Assembly (NCBI RefSeq): GCF_018448935.1
Contig: NZ_RCWC01000005.1
Span: 1-64,000, forward strand
DNA length: 64,000 bases
Origin: Photorhabdus noenieputensis
GTDB taxonomy: Bacteria; Pseudomonadota; Gammaproteobacteria; Enterobacterales; Enterobacteriaceae
Direction of reading: 5' to 3'
Shown piece by piece: positions 7,535 to 15,931 of this stretch. Position 1 is the stretch's first letter. The number at the start of each line of letters is the position of its first letter. The notes below the pieces were generated by a model, which ran no database searches, was not told the origin of the DNA, and worked only from the letters and a program-made list of their open reading frames with translations. Position numbers and translations under genes: made by a program.

Positions 7535-8503
7535 ATGCCAATTAAGAAGCTCGATGATGGTCGTTATATGGTGGACATTAGACCTCTTGGGCGACAAGGA
7601 AATCGCATCAGGAGAACATTCAACAAGAAGACAGAAGCTATTGCCTTCGAACGTCATTCAATGGCAAATGCTCAAAAACTCAGTGCAAGGACTAATAGAC
7701 GAGACCTTAGCGATTTACTGAACTTATGGTGGCTATATCACGGACAAACCGCAGAGAACGGCACTATAGAAAAACGACAACTGATGAAGACAATCAGGCA
7801 GTTAAATGATCCATCGATAAACCGTCTCAACAAGCATGTTTTACTGGAACACCGCAGTAATCGCCTGGCTGATGGGATCAAAGCGTCAACGATAAATCGG
7901 GATATGTATCGTCTATCAGGAATGATAACGACATTGCAAAAACTTGAAGTTTTTAGCGGGAGCAACCCACTGAATGGATTACCCCCGTTAAAGGAAAAAC
8001 AGCCAGAAATGACCTTTTTAACAAAAGAAGAGGTCAAAACTCTGTTATCAGTACTATCAGGGGATGAAAGAAAAATTGCGCTGCTATGTCTCAGCACGGG
8101 TGCTAGATGGGGAGAAGCATCAACCTTAAAAAGCGCCCAAGTAAAGAGTTGTCGAGTGACATTTTTAAAAACCAAAAATGGCAAGCAAAGAGCTATTCCG
8201 ATATCAAAAGAGTTAGAAAAGGAAATCAAACAGAAGTCAGGGGAATTATTTGACGTTGATTACGAAAGCTTTCGTACAAAGTTAAAATCAATAAAACCTG
8301 ATTTACCAGAAGGACAAGCAACGCACGTTCTACGCCACACATTCGCGAGTCATTTTGTGATGAAAGGTGGAAACATTGTTGCACTGCAACAAATACTCGG
8401 TCATGCCAATATACAACAAACTATGGCGTATGCTCATCTGGCACCCGACTATTTGCAATTTGCAATCACGTTAAACCCACTGAATGGCGGCATGGAAATT
8501 TAG
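7535..8503 (+). CDS. int: P2-like tyrosine-recombinase integrase
   Basis: This 322-residue tyrosine recombinase has an N-terminal arm-binding domain (PIKKLDDGRYMVDIRPLGR), a core-binding SAM-like domain (about 60-150) and a catalytic domain. The catalytic set is visible: Arg191 in GARWGE, a lysine in LKTKNGK (about 212-217), His264 and Arg267 in HVLRH, His290 in GHAN, and Tyr299 in MAYAHL. It reads toward the cpxP 3' end with the phage attachment region just downstream, as in P2 where attP lies next to int. The gene appears intact. Confidence 0.93.
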   Translation: MPIKKLDDGRYMVDIRPLGRQGNRIRRTFNKKTEAIAFERHSMANAQKLSARTNRRDLSDLLNLWWLYHGQTAENGTIEKRQLMKTIRQLNDPSINRLNKHVLLEHRSNRLADGIKASTINRDMYRLSGMITTLQKLEVFSGSNPLNGLPPLKEKQPEMTFLTKEEVKTLLSVLSGDERKIALLCLSTGARWGEASTLKSAQVKSCRVTFLKTKNGKQRAIPISKELEKEIKQKSGELFDVDYESFRTKLKSIKPDLPEGQATHVLRHTFASHFVMKGGNIVALQQILGHANIQQTMAYAHLAPDYLQFAITLNPLNGGMEI

Positions 8504-8660
8504 CAATCATAAGCAACCGTAGCACTCAAAAGTGTCCACACTAGTGTCCACACTTGAAAATTTCCACGCTACTTACAGTTGCTTGTAAAACTTTTATCTG
8601 GTTGATTTTAAAGTGAATTAATCTTAGCCAGATAAAAAAATCCCGCCATAAGGCGGGGGA
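8504..8660. other. Prophage attachment region (attL or attR) with integrase arm-type sites
   Basis: Downstream of int lies a perfect 12 bp tandem repeat AGTGTCCACACT (8531-8542 and 8543-8554). Each copy contains TGTCCACA, the reverse complement of TGTGGACA, which I recall as the P2 Int arm-site consensus. About 80 bp further, 8634-8657 resembles the P2 core (AAAAAA-T-CCCG-TAAGG-G) and coincides with the terminator of cpxP/CpxQ. Crossover therefore probably occurred in or beside the cpxP terminator. The other attachment site is outside the window, so the core repeat cannot be confirmed. Confidence 0.55.
8634..8658 (-). terminator. Rho-independent terminator of cpxP/CpxQ
   Basis: On the minus strand a stem CCCGCC/GGCGGG (8642-8647 with 8652-8657), a four-base loop and a run of seven U (8634-8640) form a textbook intrinsic terminator. 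It ends both cpxP and the CpxQ sRNA and would provide the Hfq-binding U tail. Confidence 0.88.
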
Positions 8661-8693
8661 AAAGACAGGGATGGTGTCTATGGCAAGGAAAAA
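8634..8693 (-). ncRNA. cpxQ: CpxQ-like Hfq sRNA from the cpxP 3' UTR
   Basis: On the minus strand the segment after the cpxP stop reads TTTTCCTTGCCATAGACACC and then ATCCCTGTCTT, ending in a GC-rich hairpin and seven U. This is the conserved seed region of CpxQ, the roughly 60 nt sRNA released from cpxP mRNA by RNase E in Salmonella and E. coli, which represses envelope-protein mRNAs with Hfq. The hairpin sequence differs from the E. coli form but the seed is almost unchanged. Its 5' end would lie near 8693. Expression should follow the CpxR-driven cpxP promoter. The prophage sits directly downstream without damaging it. Confidence 0.85.
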
Positions 8694-8746
8694 TTCTCGT
8701 TTGCTACTACTTTGTACTACTACTTTGCTGCTATGGGTATTACAAA

Positions 8747-9241
8747 TCAGTTCGGTAACTGGGACATACGCTGCCGATAATGTTGCTCCAATTGTACTTG
8801 TTGCTCAGGCGTCAACAGTTGGTACATCTGATGATGGATACGTGCCATTTCTACCTGACGTTCCACATTACATCTGATCATCTTTTCAATTAGGGCTTTT
8901 ACTGCCACTTCATCAAAATCCTTCGCGATGACCAGCTTACGCATCTCTTCTCGCTCCGTGCGATTCATTGACATCGATGAACGCGGTTGATGTTTCTGCC
9001 CTACCAAATCACGCATCTGTTGACGCTGCTGCTCAGTTAAAGTGATACCGCTGAACATATGGTCATTGTCACCAACATCATTATTATTACGATAATGATA
9101 GTTTCCTACATTTTTATAATCGCAAGGTGTGCAATTATCGGGTACCGTAGCAGCGTGAATTGTACTTGCTGTTCCAGCTAAAGATGCTGTCGAGTCAAGA
9201 ACAAACATTGACGCTAAAACTAACGCTGCTATGTTACGCAT
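8747..9241 (-). CDS. cpxP: CpxP periplasmic adaptor/Cpx inhibitor
   Basis: This 164-residue CpxP/Spy-family periplasmic protein dampens the CpxA kinase and helps deliver misfolded proteins to DegP. It has a signal peptide (MRNIAALVLASMFVLDSTASLAG), then the two family LTxxQ motifs, LTEQQRQQM and LTPEQQVQL, in a helical hook. The start at 9241 is chosen because GAGGAG lies 8 bp upstream and the signal peptide begins there; a longer frame to 9292 has no such support. It is divergent from cpxR with a CpxR box in between. Its 3' UTR carries the CpxQ sRNA. Confidence 0.93.
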   Translation of the reverse strand: MRNIAALVLASMFVLDSTASLAGTASTIHAATVPDNCTPCDYKNVGNYHYRNNNDVGDNDHMFSGITLTEQQRQQMRDLVGQKHQPRSSMSMNRTEREEMRKLVIAKDFDEVAVKALIEKMIRCNVERQVEMARIHHQMYQLLTPEQQVQLEQHYRQRMSQLPN

Positions 9242-9329
9242 TAAATAACTCCTCGTTTCCCCGAACGATGCTATTAGGTCCAATGTGGACAACTATACCT
9301 ACGCGGCTGCAAACTAGCGTCAAAAGCTT

Positions 9330-9344
9330 GTAAAAGAACGTAAA
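9330..9344 (+). promoter_or_regulatory. CpxR box (GTAAA-N5-GTAAA)
   Basis: GTAAAAGAACGTAAA is a perfect match to the CpxR consensus GTAAA-N5-GTAAA. It sits in the 157 bp divergent region between cpxP and cpxR, so it can drive CpxR-dependent induction of cpxP and autoregulation of cpxRA. Confidence 0.9.
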
Positions 9345-9398
9345 GTCGTGGAATAGCAAAGTTTGTTATCGTATTTTTGTTCTTGGAGGAAGTAATCG

Positions 9399-10094
9399 AT
9401 GCATAAAATCCTATTAGTTGATGATGACCGTGAACTGACATCACTATTAAAAGAATTACTTGAAATGGAAGGATTTAACGTTGTGATCGCTCATGACGGA
9501 GAGCAGGCATTAAAATTCCTTGACGATTCGATCGACTTACTGCTACTCGATATTATGATGCCACGTAAAAATGGCATTATGACATTAAAGGAGCTTCGTC
9601 TACACCATCAAACTCCAGTCATTATGCTGACAGCACGAGGAAGTGATTTGGATCGTGTTCTGGGACTAGAATTAGGGGCGGATGATTATCTTGCCAAACC
9701 ATTTAATGATCGTGAGTTAGTCGCGCGTATACGTGCTATTCTTCGCCGCTCAAACTGGAGTGAGCAACAACAAACAGACAATGGCCTACCTACACTTCAG
9801 GTCGATAACCTACAACTGAACCCTGGCCGACAGGAAGCCAGCTTTGCTAATCAGATTCTCGATTTAACCGGTACCGAATTTACCTTGCTCTATTTATTAG
9901 CTCAACATTTAGGTCAGGTTGTCTCCCGCGAACATTTGAGCCAGGAAGTATTAGGTAAGCGGCTCACCCCATTTGACCGAGCAATTGATATGCATATCTC
10001 TAACCTACGCCGTAAATTGCCCGATCGGGAAGATGGACTCGCCTGGTTTAAGACTTTACGTGGCCGAGGATATTTAATGGTTTCCGCGACATGA
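9399..10094 (+). CDS. cpxR: CpxR envelope-stress response regulator
   Basis: This 231-residue OmpR/PhoB-type regulator has a receiver domain (1-120) with the acidic pocket DDD at 8-10, phospho-acceptor Asp51 in LLLLDIMMP and Lys100 in YLAKPF. A winged-helix DNA-binding domain follows (about 135-230, ending FKTLRGRGYLMV). It is phosphorylated by CpxA and activates envelope-stress genes. A GGAGG site precedes the ATG. The stop overlaps the cpxA start by 4 bp (ATGA). Confidence 0.97.
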   Translation: MHKILLVDDDRELTSLLKELLEMEGFNVVIAHDGEQALKFLDDSIDLLLLDIMMPRKNGIMTLKELRLHHQTPVIMLTARGSDLDRVLGLELGADDYLAKPFNDRELVARIRAILRRSNWSEQQQTDNGLPTLQVDNLQLNPGRQEASFANQILDLTGTEFTLLYLLAQHLGQVVSREHLSQEVLGKRLTPFDRAIDMHISNLRRKLPDREDGLAWFKTLRGRGYLMVSAT

Positions 10095-11461
10095 TAAATA
10101 GTTTAACGGCACGCATCTTCGCGATTTTCTGGTTTACTCTGGCATTAGTCCTAATGTTGGTATTAATGGTACCGAAGCTGGATTCCAGACAACTAACCTC
10201 TCTGCTGGAAAATGAATATCGGCAGGGAGTTATGCTGGAACAACATATCGAAGCAGAATTAGCTCAAGATCCCGCTAACGATTTACTTTGGTGGCGACGT
10301 TTATTTCGCGCAATTGAAAAATGGGCACCCCCGGGTCAACGCCTGATACTGGTCACCAGCGAAGGGCGAGTTATTGGTGCACAAAGAAGTGAAATGCAAG
10401 TTGTCCGCAACTTTATCGGACAATCAAATAACGCCGATCACCCGAAAAAGAAAAAATATGGCCGCTCTGAAATGCTAGGGCCTTTTTCCATTCGAGATGG
10501 AGAAGATCATTATCAACTTTATTTAGTTCGTCCAGCAAATAGCCCACAATCGGATTTTATTAATCTGATGTTTGACCGGCCACTATTATTATTAACTGCC
10601 ACCATGTTAATCAGTGCGCCACTCCTATTATGGCTGGCATGGAGTTTAGCTAAACCTGCCCGCAAATTAAAAAATGCCGCAGACGATGTTGCTAAAGGTA
10701 ATTTACGCCAGCATCCAGAGCTGGAAGCCGGCCCACAAGAGTTTCTAGCCGCCGGTAACAGCTTCAACCAAATGATCAGTGTATTGGAAAGAATGGTCAC
10801 CGCACAACAACGGCTAATTTCCGATATTTCCCATGAACTACGCACACCTCTCACCCGCCTACAGCTTGCAACAGCATTACTTCGCCGCCGTCATGGTGAG
10901 AGTAAAGAGCTGGAAAGAATTGAGACAGAAGCCCAACGGCTAGACAGCATGATTAACGATCTGTTAGTACTCTCCCGCAGCCAGCATAAAAATGAACTGT
11001 TGAGAGAAAACATCAAAATGACAGATTTATGGAACGATATCCTTGACAATGCCCGCTTCGAAGCTGAACAGATGGATAAAATCCTTGAAGCAACCTTACC
11101 ACCGAGTTCTTGGGCGATTTACTGCAACCCATTAGCACTTGGCAGTGCTTTTGAAAATATCGTGCGTAATGCCTTACGCTACTCCCACCACCATATTGCG
11201 GTCGCATTTCACGCTGATAATCAAGGGATCACCATTACCGTTGATGATGACGGCCCGGGTGTCAACCCAGAAGACCGCGAACACATATTCCGCCCTTTCT
11301 ACCGTACAGACGAAGCCCGCGATCGGGAATCCGGCGGCACTGGCCTTGGTTTAGCAATTGTTGAAACCGCGATTAACCAGCACCGCGGTTGGGTGCGAGC
11401 TAAGGACAGTCCACTCGGCGGCTTACGTTTGGTTATTTGGCTACCGCTTCATGGCCGGTAA
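10091..11461 (+). CDS. cpxA: CpxA sensor histidine kinase
   Basis: This 456-residue inner-membrane sensor kinase has TM1 (about 7-27), a periplasmic sensor domain (30-160), TM2 (about 163-185), HAMP, and a HisKA domain with the phospho-acceptor His248 in ISDISHELRTPLTRLQ. The HATPase segment has N, G1 and G2 boxes (FENIVRNALRYS, DDDGPGV, GGTGLGLAIV). It phosphorylates or dephosphorylates CpxR and is inhibited by CpxP. The C-terminal residues LPLHGR and the downstream leader are copied, in decayed form, at 28050-28320. Confidence 0.97.
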   Translation: MINSLTARIFAIFWFTLALVLMLVLMVPKLDSRQLTSLLENEYRQGVMLEQHIEAELAQDPANDLLWWRRLFRAIEKWAPPGQRLILVTSEGRVIGAQRSEMQVVRNFIGQSNNADHPKKKKYGRSEMLGPFSIRDGEDHYQLYLVRPANSPQSDFINLMFDRPLLLLTATMLISAPLLLWLAWSLAKPARKLKNAADDVAKGNLRQHPELEAGPQEFLAAGNSFNQMISVLERMVTAQQRLISDISHELRTPLTRLQLATALLRRRHGESKELERIETEAQRLDSMINDLLVLSRSQHKNELLRENIKMTDLWNDILDNARFEAEQMDKILEATLPPSSWAIYCNPLALGSAFENIVRNALRYSHHHIAVAFHADNQGITITVDDDGPGVNPEDREHIFRPFYRTDEARDRESGGTGLGLAIVETAINQHRGWVRAKDSPLGGLRLVIWLPLHGR

Positions 11462-11648
11462 TACAGATTTCCGCTAACCTTATTCCACAAATTTATTAAA
11501 TAAATAAATTTTATTTATGCTTGACCCGGCGAGTCTGACGGTTTAACCTCCCCAATTATTCATTAAAAATACTTATCTTTAATTGCTTTTCTATTACAGC
11601 GACAAAAGCACTGAAAAATCAGAACAGTAGATAAAATTATAAGATTCG

Positions 11649-11689
11649 ATGGAGTTCTGGGAACCAATAACCTAGTGCGGTAGCTTTGT
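11649..11689 (+). promoter_or_regulatory. JUMPstart/ops element of O-antigen locus 1
   Basis: The segment GTTCTGGGAACCAATAACC followed by TAGTGCGGTAGCTTTG fits the JUMPstart consensus, with the ops core GCGGTAGC-TT at 11677-11687. In enterobacteria this element recruits RfaH to RNA polymerase to stop premature termination in long polysaccharide operons. It sits about 170 nt upstream of the wbpA homologue in a 400 bp gene-free leader. The leader also contains a possible promoter around 11520-11570 that I cannot assign confidently. A second copy is at 28281-28320. Confidence 0.88.
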
Positions 11690-11860
11690 TATTACCTTAT
11701 TTATTATTTCAATCATATATCTTACACAATCTATTTAAAAATCTTGTTAAAGTTTCACTTGCCAAATAAAACTTATGAAAATAGATAACATCCTATTAAA
11801 AACCAAATGTAATTTATTTTCACAATTTCATTTTTAAGTCATCATCTTAAAAGGCAAAAT

Positions 11861-13171
11861 ATGTCCTCACTCAACATTCTCACCGAGAAATTTGATAATA
11901 AAACCGCCACCATTGCCATTGTTGGCCTGGGTTATGTTGGTTTACCGTTAATGCTCAGATATAACGACATTGGTTTTAAAGTCATTGGTTTCGATATTGA
12001 TCAAGAAAAAACAGATAAATTAAATCACGGCCAAAGTTACATTGAACATATTCCCGCAGCCAAAATTAGTCACGCGATAAAGACCGGTTTTGAAGCCACC
12101 ACGGATTTCACCAAAATCGCGCAATGCGATGCCATTATTCTTTGCGTCCCGACACCGTTAAATAAATACCGTGAACCCGATATCAGTTTCGTGATTAACA
12201 CCACCGATAGGGTGAAACCGTATTTAAGGGCCGGGCAAGTCCTCTCCTTAGAAAGCACCACCTATCCGGGCACCACGGAAGAAGAGTTACTCCCCCGGGT
12301 TGAAGAAAGCGGATTAAAAGTAGGTGAAGATATCTTTCTGGTCTATTCACCCGAACGGGAAGATCCCGGTAACCCCGATTTCGAAACCCGTACCATTCCT
12401 AAAGTCATAGGTGGTCATACTGAAAACTGCTTAAAAGCCGGCATCGCCGTTTATCAACACGCGATTGATCAGGTTGTTCCCGTCAGCTCAACCAAAGCCG
12501 CCGAGATGACAAAACTCCTGGAGAATATCCATCGGGCGGTCAATATCGGCTTAGTCAATGAAATGAAACTGGTTGCCGATAAAATGGGGATTGATATCCA
12601 CGAAGTAATTAAAGCGGCGGCAACCAAACCCTTCGGCTTTGTCCCCTATTATCCCGGCCCCGGATTAGGCGGCCACTGTATTCCGATTGATCCTTTCTAT
12701 TTAACCTGGAAAGCCCGAGAATATGGTATCAATACCCGCTTTATTGAACTCTCCGGTGAAGTCAATTCCTCCATGCCCGATTATGTGGTCACTAAGACTG
12801 TATTAGCCCTCAACAAAGCGAATAAATCCATTAATGGCAGCCGCATTTTAATCCTCGGCATCGCCTATAAAAAGAATGTGGATGATATGCGAGAAAGCCC
12901 CTCCGTGCATATTATGGAAAAATTAAGAGGATTAGGAGCCAATATTGAATATGCCGATCCGCATGTTCCGGTCTTCCCGAAAATGCGGGAACATCATTTT
13001 AATTTAATCAGCCACCCTGTCACTGAAAATAGCCTCAAAGACTTCGACTGCGTTATTTTAGCCACCGATCACGATAAATTTGATTATGAATTAATTATTA
13101 ATAACGCCAAATTAGTCGTCGATACCCGTGGCAAATACTCTCCCAATCACAAAAACATTATCAAAGCTTAA
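11861..13171 (+). CDS. wbpA: UDP-GlcNAc 6-dehydrogenase (WbpA family)
   Basis: This 436-residue nucleotide-sugar dehydrogenase oxidises UDP-GlcNAc to UDP-GlcNAc-uronic acid with two NAD+. The Rossmann motif GLGYVGLP is at 22-29, a CVPTPL motif at 95-100 and the catalytic Cys273 lies in [15 protein letters not shown]-terminal UDP-binding domain contains [14 protein letters not shown]. Length and order match WbpA of the Pseudomonas aeruginosa O5 locus, and the next three genes are the B, D and E steps of the same pathway. It is the first gene of locus 1, preceded by AAGG and the JUMPstart leader. Confidence 0.93.
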   Translation: MSSLNILTEKFDNKTATIAIVGLGYVGLPLMLRYNDIGFKVIGFDIDQEKTDKLNHGQSYIEHIPAAKISHAIKTGFEATTDFTKIAQCDAIILCVPTPLNKYREPDISFVINTTDRVKPYLRAGQVLSLESTTYPGTTEEELLPRVEESGLKVGEDIFLVYSPEREDPGNPDFETRTIPKVIGGHTENCLKAGIAVYQHAIDQVVPVSSTKAAEMTKLLENIHRAVNIGLVNEMKLVADKMGIDIHEVIKAAATKPFGFVPYYPGPGLGGHCIPIDPFYLTWKAREYGINTRFIELSGEVNSSMPDYVVTKTVLALNKANKSINGSRILILGIAYKKNVDDMRESPSVHIMEKLRGLGANIEYADPHVPVFPKMREHHFNLISHPVTENSLKDFDCVILATDHDKFDYELIINNAKLVVDTRGKYSPNHKNIIKA

Positions 13172-13185
13172 CTTAGGATAAGATT

Positions 13186-14235
13186 ATGCTGAACACTATC
13201 AACGACAAAAAGATAAGATTTGCTTTAGTCGGTTGTGGGCGGATTGCCAAAAATCATTTCAATTCTCTGGAAATACATCAAGACACGGCCGAATTAGTGG
13301 CCGTCTGTGATAACGATCAAAACGCATTAAATGCGGCGGTAGAAAAAACCGGTGTTCCGGGTTTTAGCGACTTCAATACAATGCTGGATAACATCACCGC
13401 CGATATCATTATCCTGACCACCCCCTCCGGCCTGCATCCAGCGCAAGCGATGACCTGCTTTGATAAAGGCTTTCATGTCGTCACCGAAAAGCCGATGGCC
13501 ACCCGGCTGGCTGAGGGGGAAAACATGGTTAAAGCCGCGGATAAAGCCGGAAAACACCTGTTTGTCGTCAAACAAAACCGCTTAAATGCCACCCTGCAAT
13601 TACTGAAACGGGCGGTCAGTGAAAAACGGTTTGGCAAAATCCACCTAGTCCACCTCAATGTTTTCTGGACCCGTCCTCAAGCCTATTACGACCAGGCCGC
13701 CTGGCGAGGCACCTGGGAATTTGATGGCGGCGCTTTCATGAATCAGGCGAGCCACTATGTGGATTTAATTGAATGGTTAATCGGCCCGGTCAAAGATGTT
13801 CAGGCCATGACCTCGACACACTTAGATATCGAAACAGAAGATACCGGGGTACTCAATATCCGCTGGCGGGATGGCACATTAGGCTCAATGGCCGTCACCA
13901 TGTGCACTTACCCTCAGAACCTAGAAGGCTCTATCACCATCTTGGGGGAAAAAGGCACGGTCAGAGTGGGGGGATTAGCCGTCAATGAAATCCAGGAATG
14001 GCATTTCGCTGACGAAAAAGAGTATGACCAGCAAGTCAAAACCGCCAATTACGAAACCACCTCGGTGTACGGATTTGGTCATCCGCTTTACTATAAAAAT
14101 GTCATTGATGTGATGAAAGGCGAAGCCAAACCGATAACCGACGGCCGGGAAGGCTTAAAATCCCTGGAGCTGCTTATCGCCGCCTACCTATCCGCCAGAG
14201 ATAATAAAACCATTTCTTTGCCTTTAACCTATTAA
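13186..14235 (+). CDS. wbpB: UDP-GlcNAcA 3-dehydrogenase (WbpB family)
   Basis: This 349-residue Gfo/Idh/MocA oxidoreductase has an N-terminal NAD-binding motif GCGRIAKNH at 16-24, the family EKP at 101-103, and a C-terminal alpha/beta domain including GGAFMNQASHYVDL. In the WbpA-B-E-D-I pathway it oxidises C3 of UDP-GlcNAcA, recycling NAD with 2-oxoglutarate, and works in tandem with WbpE. It starts 14 bp after wbpA with an AGGAT site. The family context makes the call firm. Confidence 0.92.
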   Translation: MLNTINDKKIRFALVGCGRIAKNHFNSLEIHQDTAELVAVCDNDQNALNAAVEKTGVPGFSDFNTMLDNITADIIILTTPSGLHPAQAMTCFDKGFHVVTEKPMATRLAEGENMVKAADKAGKHLFVVKQNRLNATLQLLKRAVSEKRFGKIHLVHLNVFWTRPQAYYDQAAWRGTWEFDGGAFMNQASHYVDLIEWLIGPVKDVQAMTSTHLDIETEDTGVLNIRWRDGTLGSMAVTMCTYPQNLEGSITILGEKGTVRVGGLAVNEIQEWHFADEKEYDQQVKTANYETTSVYGFGHPLYYKNVIDVMKGEAKPITDGREGLKSLELLIAAYLSARDNKTISLPLTY

Positions 14236-14253
14236 ACCTATGGAACCGGTCTC

Positions 14254-14841
14254 ATGTCAGCGGAACACGTAATGATACATCCCAGTGCCATTGTGGATGC
14301 CGGGGCGCAAATCGGGAAAAACAGCCGTATCTGGCATTTCACCCATGTCTGTTCTGGCGCTCAAATTGGCGAAGGCTGTTCTTTAGGACAAAATGTCTTT
14401 ATTGGCAATCAAGTCACCATCGGCAATCACTGCAAAATACAAAATAATGTCTCGGTTTATGACAACGTTCATCTGGAAGACGGAGTATTTTGTGGCCCCA
14501 GTATGGTGTTCACCAATGTCTATAATCCCCGCTCATTAATTGAAAGAAAAAGTGAATATCAAAATACGCGGGTAAAAACAGGTGCCACCTTAGGTGCCAA
14601 TTGTACCATTATTTGTGGCACCACCATTGGCGCTTATGCCTTTATTGGTGCCGGCGCGGTAGTGAATAAAGATGTCCCCGATTATGCCCTGATGGTGGGG
14701 GTGCCAGCCAAACAAATTGGCTGGATGAGTGAATTTGGTGAACAATTAGATTTACCGCTACACGGACAAGCCACCGCCACCTGCCCGCACACCCAGCATA
14801 TTTATCAGCTCAATAACAACATTGTCGTGCGCATTAAATAA
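14254..14841 (+). CDS. wbpD: UDP-GlcNAc3NA N-acetyltransferase (WbpD family)
   Basis: This 195-residue left-handed beta-helix acyltransferase has many hexapeptide repeats, such as [28 protein letters not shown] and [14 protein letters not shown]. It transfers acetyl from acetyl-CoA to the 3-amino group of UDP-GlcNAc3NA, giving UDP-GlcNAc(3NAc)A. The active-site Asn/His loop [20 protein letters not shown] is typical of WbpD/WlbB. It sits between wbpB and wbpE in the operon. An in-frame ATG six codons inside is an alternative start. Confidence 0.92.
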   Translation: MSAEHVMIHPSAIVDAGAQIGKNSRIWHFTHVCSGAQIGEGCSLGQNVFIGNQVTIGNHCKIQNNVSVYDNVHLEDGVFCGPSMVFTNVYNPRSLIERKSEYQNTRVKTGATLGANCTIICGTTIGAYAFIGAGAVVNKDVPDYALMVGVPAKQIGWMSEFGEQLDLPLHGQATATCPHTQHIYQLNNNIVVRIK

Positions 14842-14855
14842 TCAAGGACCAAAGC

Positions 14856-15926
14856 ATGCAATTTACCGATCTGGCAGCACAGCAGCTTAAAATTAAAGAT
14901 AAAATTGACGCGAATATCCAGAAAGTATTAGCACATGGAAAATATATTTTAGGACCCGAAGTCGCCGAATTAGAAGACAGGCTCATTGAATATACGGGGG
15001 CACCATATTGCATTACCTGCGCCAATGGCACCGATGCGCTACAAATTGCTTTAATGGCGATTGGCATCAAACCGGGCGATGAAGTAATTACCCCGGGCTT
15101 TACCTACATTGCCACCGCTGAAACCGTTGCGCTACTGGGCGGGGTTCCGGTTTATGTTGACGTCAAACCCACCACGTATAACTTAGATCCAGCGCTACTT
15201 GAAGCAGCGATTACCCCGAAAACCAAAGCCATCATGCCGGTTTCCTTATTTGGTCAATGTGCCGATTTTGACGAAATTAACACCATCGCCGAAAAATATA
15301 ACCTGACCGTGATAGAAGATGCAGCCCAAAGTTTCGGCGCAACGTATAAAGGCAAACGTTCCTGTAACCTGACCACAATTTCCTGTACCAGTTTCTTCCC
15401 CAGTAAACCGTTGGGGTGTTACGGTGATGGCGGGGCGATTTTCACCCGTGATGAAGAGCTGGCAAAAATTATTCGTCAAATTGCCCGTCACGGCCAAGAC
15501 CGACGATACCACCATATCCGAATCGGGGTGAACAGCCGTTTAGATACGCTGCAAGCGGCTATTCTGTTGCCCAAACTGGAGATATTCGATGAAGAAATGG
15601 CATTACGCCAGCAGGTAGCAGAAAACTACAATAACGCATTGAACGACATCGGTATCATGACCACGCCGTATATTGAGCCACACAATCTCTCAGCCTATGC
15701 ACAATATACTCTCCGGGTTAAAAACCGCGATGAATTGCAACACAAATTAAAAGAACAGGGTATTCCCACCGCCATTCATTACCCCATTCCCCTGAATAAA
15801 CAACCTGCGGTGGCCAGCAATATTGCTCTGCCTATAGGAGACGAAATCGCCCAAGAAGTCATTAGCTTGCCCATGCACCCCTATTTATCCATAGATTTAA
15901 TTAATAAAATTGCCCGTTCAATTTAA
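14856..15926 (+). CDS. wbpE: UDP-3-keto-GlcNAcA aminotransferase (WbpE family)
   Basis: This 356-residue PLP enzyme of the DegT/DnrJ/EryC1/StrS fold transfers an amino group from glutamate to the 3-keto sugar made by WbpB. The PLP lysine is Lys184 in TSFFPSKPLGCYGDGG, at almost the same position as the characterised WbpE (Lys185), with the cofactor aspartate in VIEDAAQSFGA. It follows wbpD by 14 bp with an AAGGA site. Together with wbpA, B, D and I it completes the UDP-ManNAc(3NAc)A route. Confidence 0.93.
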   Translation: MQFTDLAAQQLKIKDKIDANIQKVLAHGKYILGPEVAELEDRLIEYTGAPYCITCANGTDALQIALMAIGIKPGDEVITPGFTYIATAETVALLGGVPVYVDVKPTTYNLDPALLEAAITPKTKAIMPVSLFGQCADFDEINTIAEKYNLTVIEDAAQSFGATYKGKRSCNLTTISCTSFFPSKPLGCYGDGGAIFTRDEELAKIIRQIARHGQDRRYHHIRIGVNSRLDTLQAAILLPKLEIFDEEMALRQQVAENYNNALNDIGIMTTPYIEPHNLSAYAQYTLRVKNRDELQHKLKEQGIPTAIHYPIPLNKQPAVASNIALPIGDEIAQEVISLPMHPYLSIDLINKIARSI

Positions 15927-15931
15927 AATCT

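Noticed and set aside
8671-8877. Plus-strand open frame with a signal-peptide-like start
   Set aside because: It lies antisense to CpxQ and the end of cpxP, both strongly supported, and has no family. It is a shadow frame.
9284-9291. TGTGGACA, the recalled P2 Int arm consensus
   Set aside because: A single 8-mer upstream of cpxP, 780 bp from int, on the host side of the junction. One such match is expected by chance.
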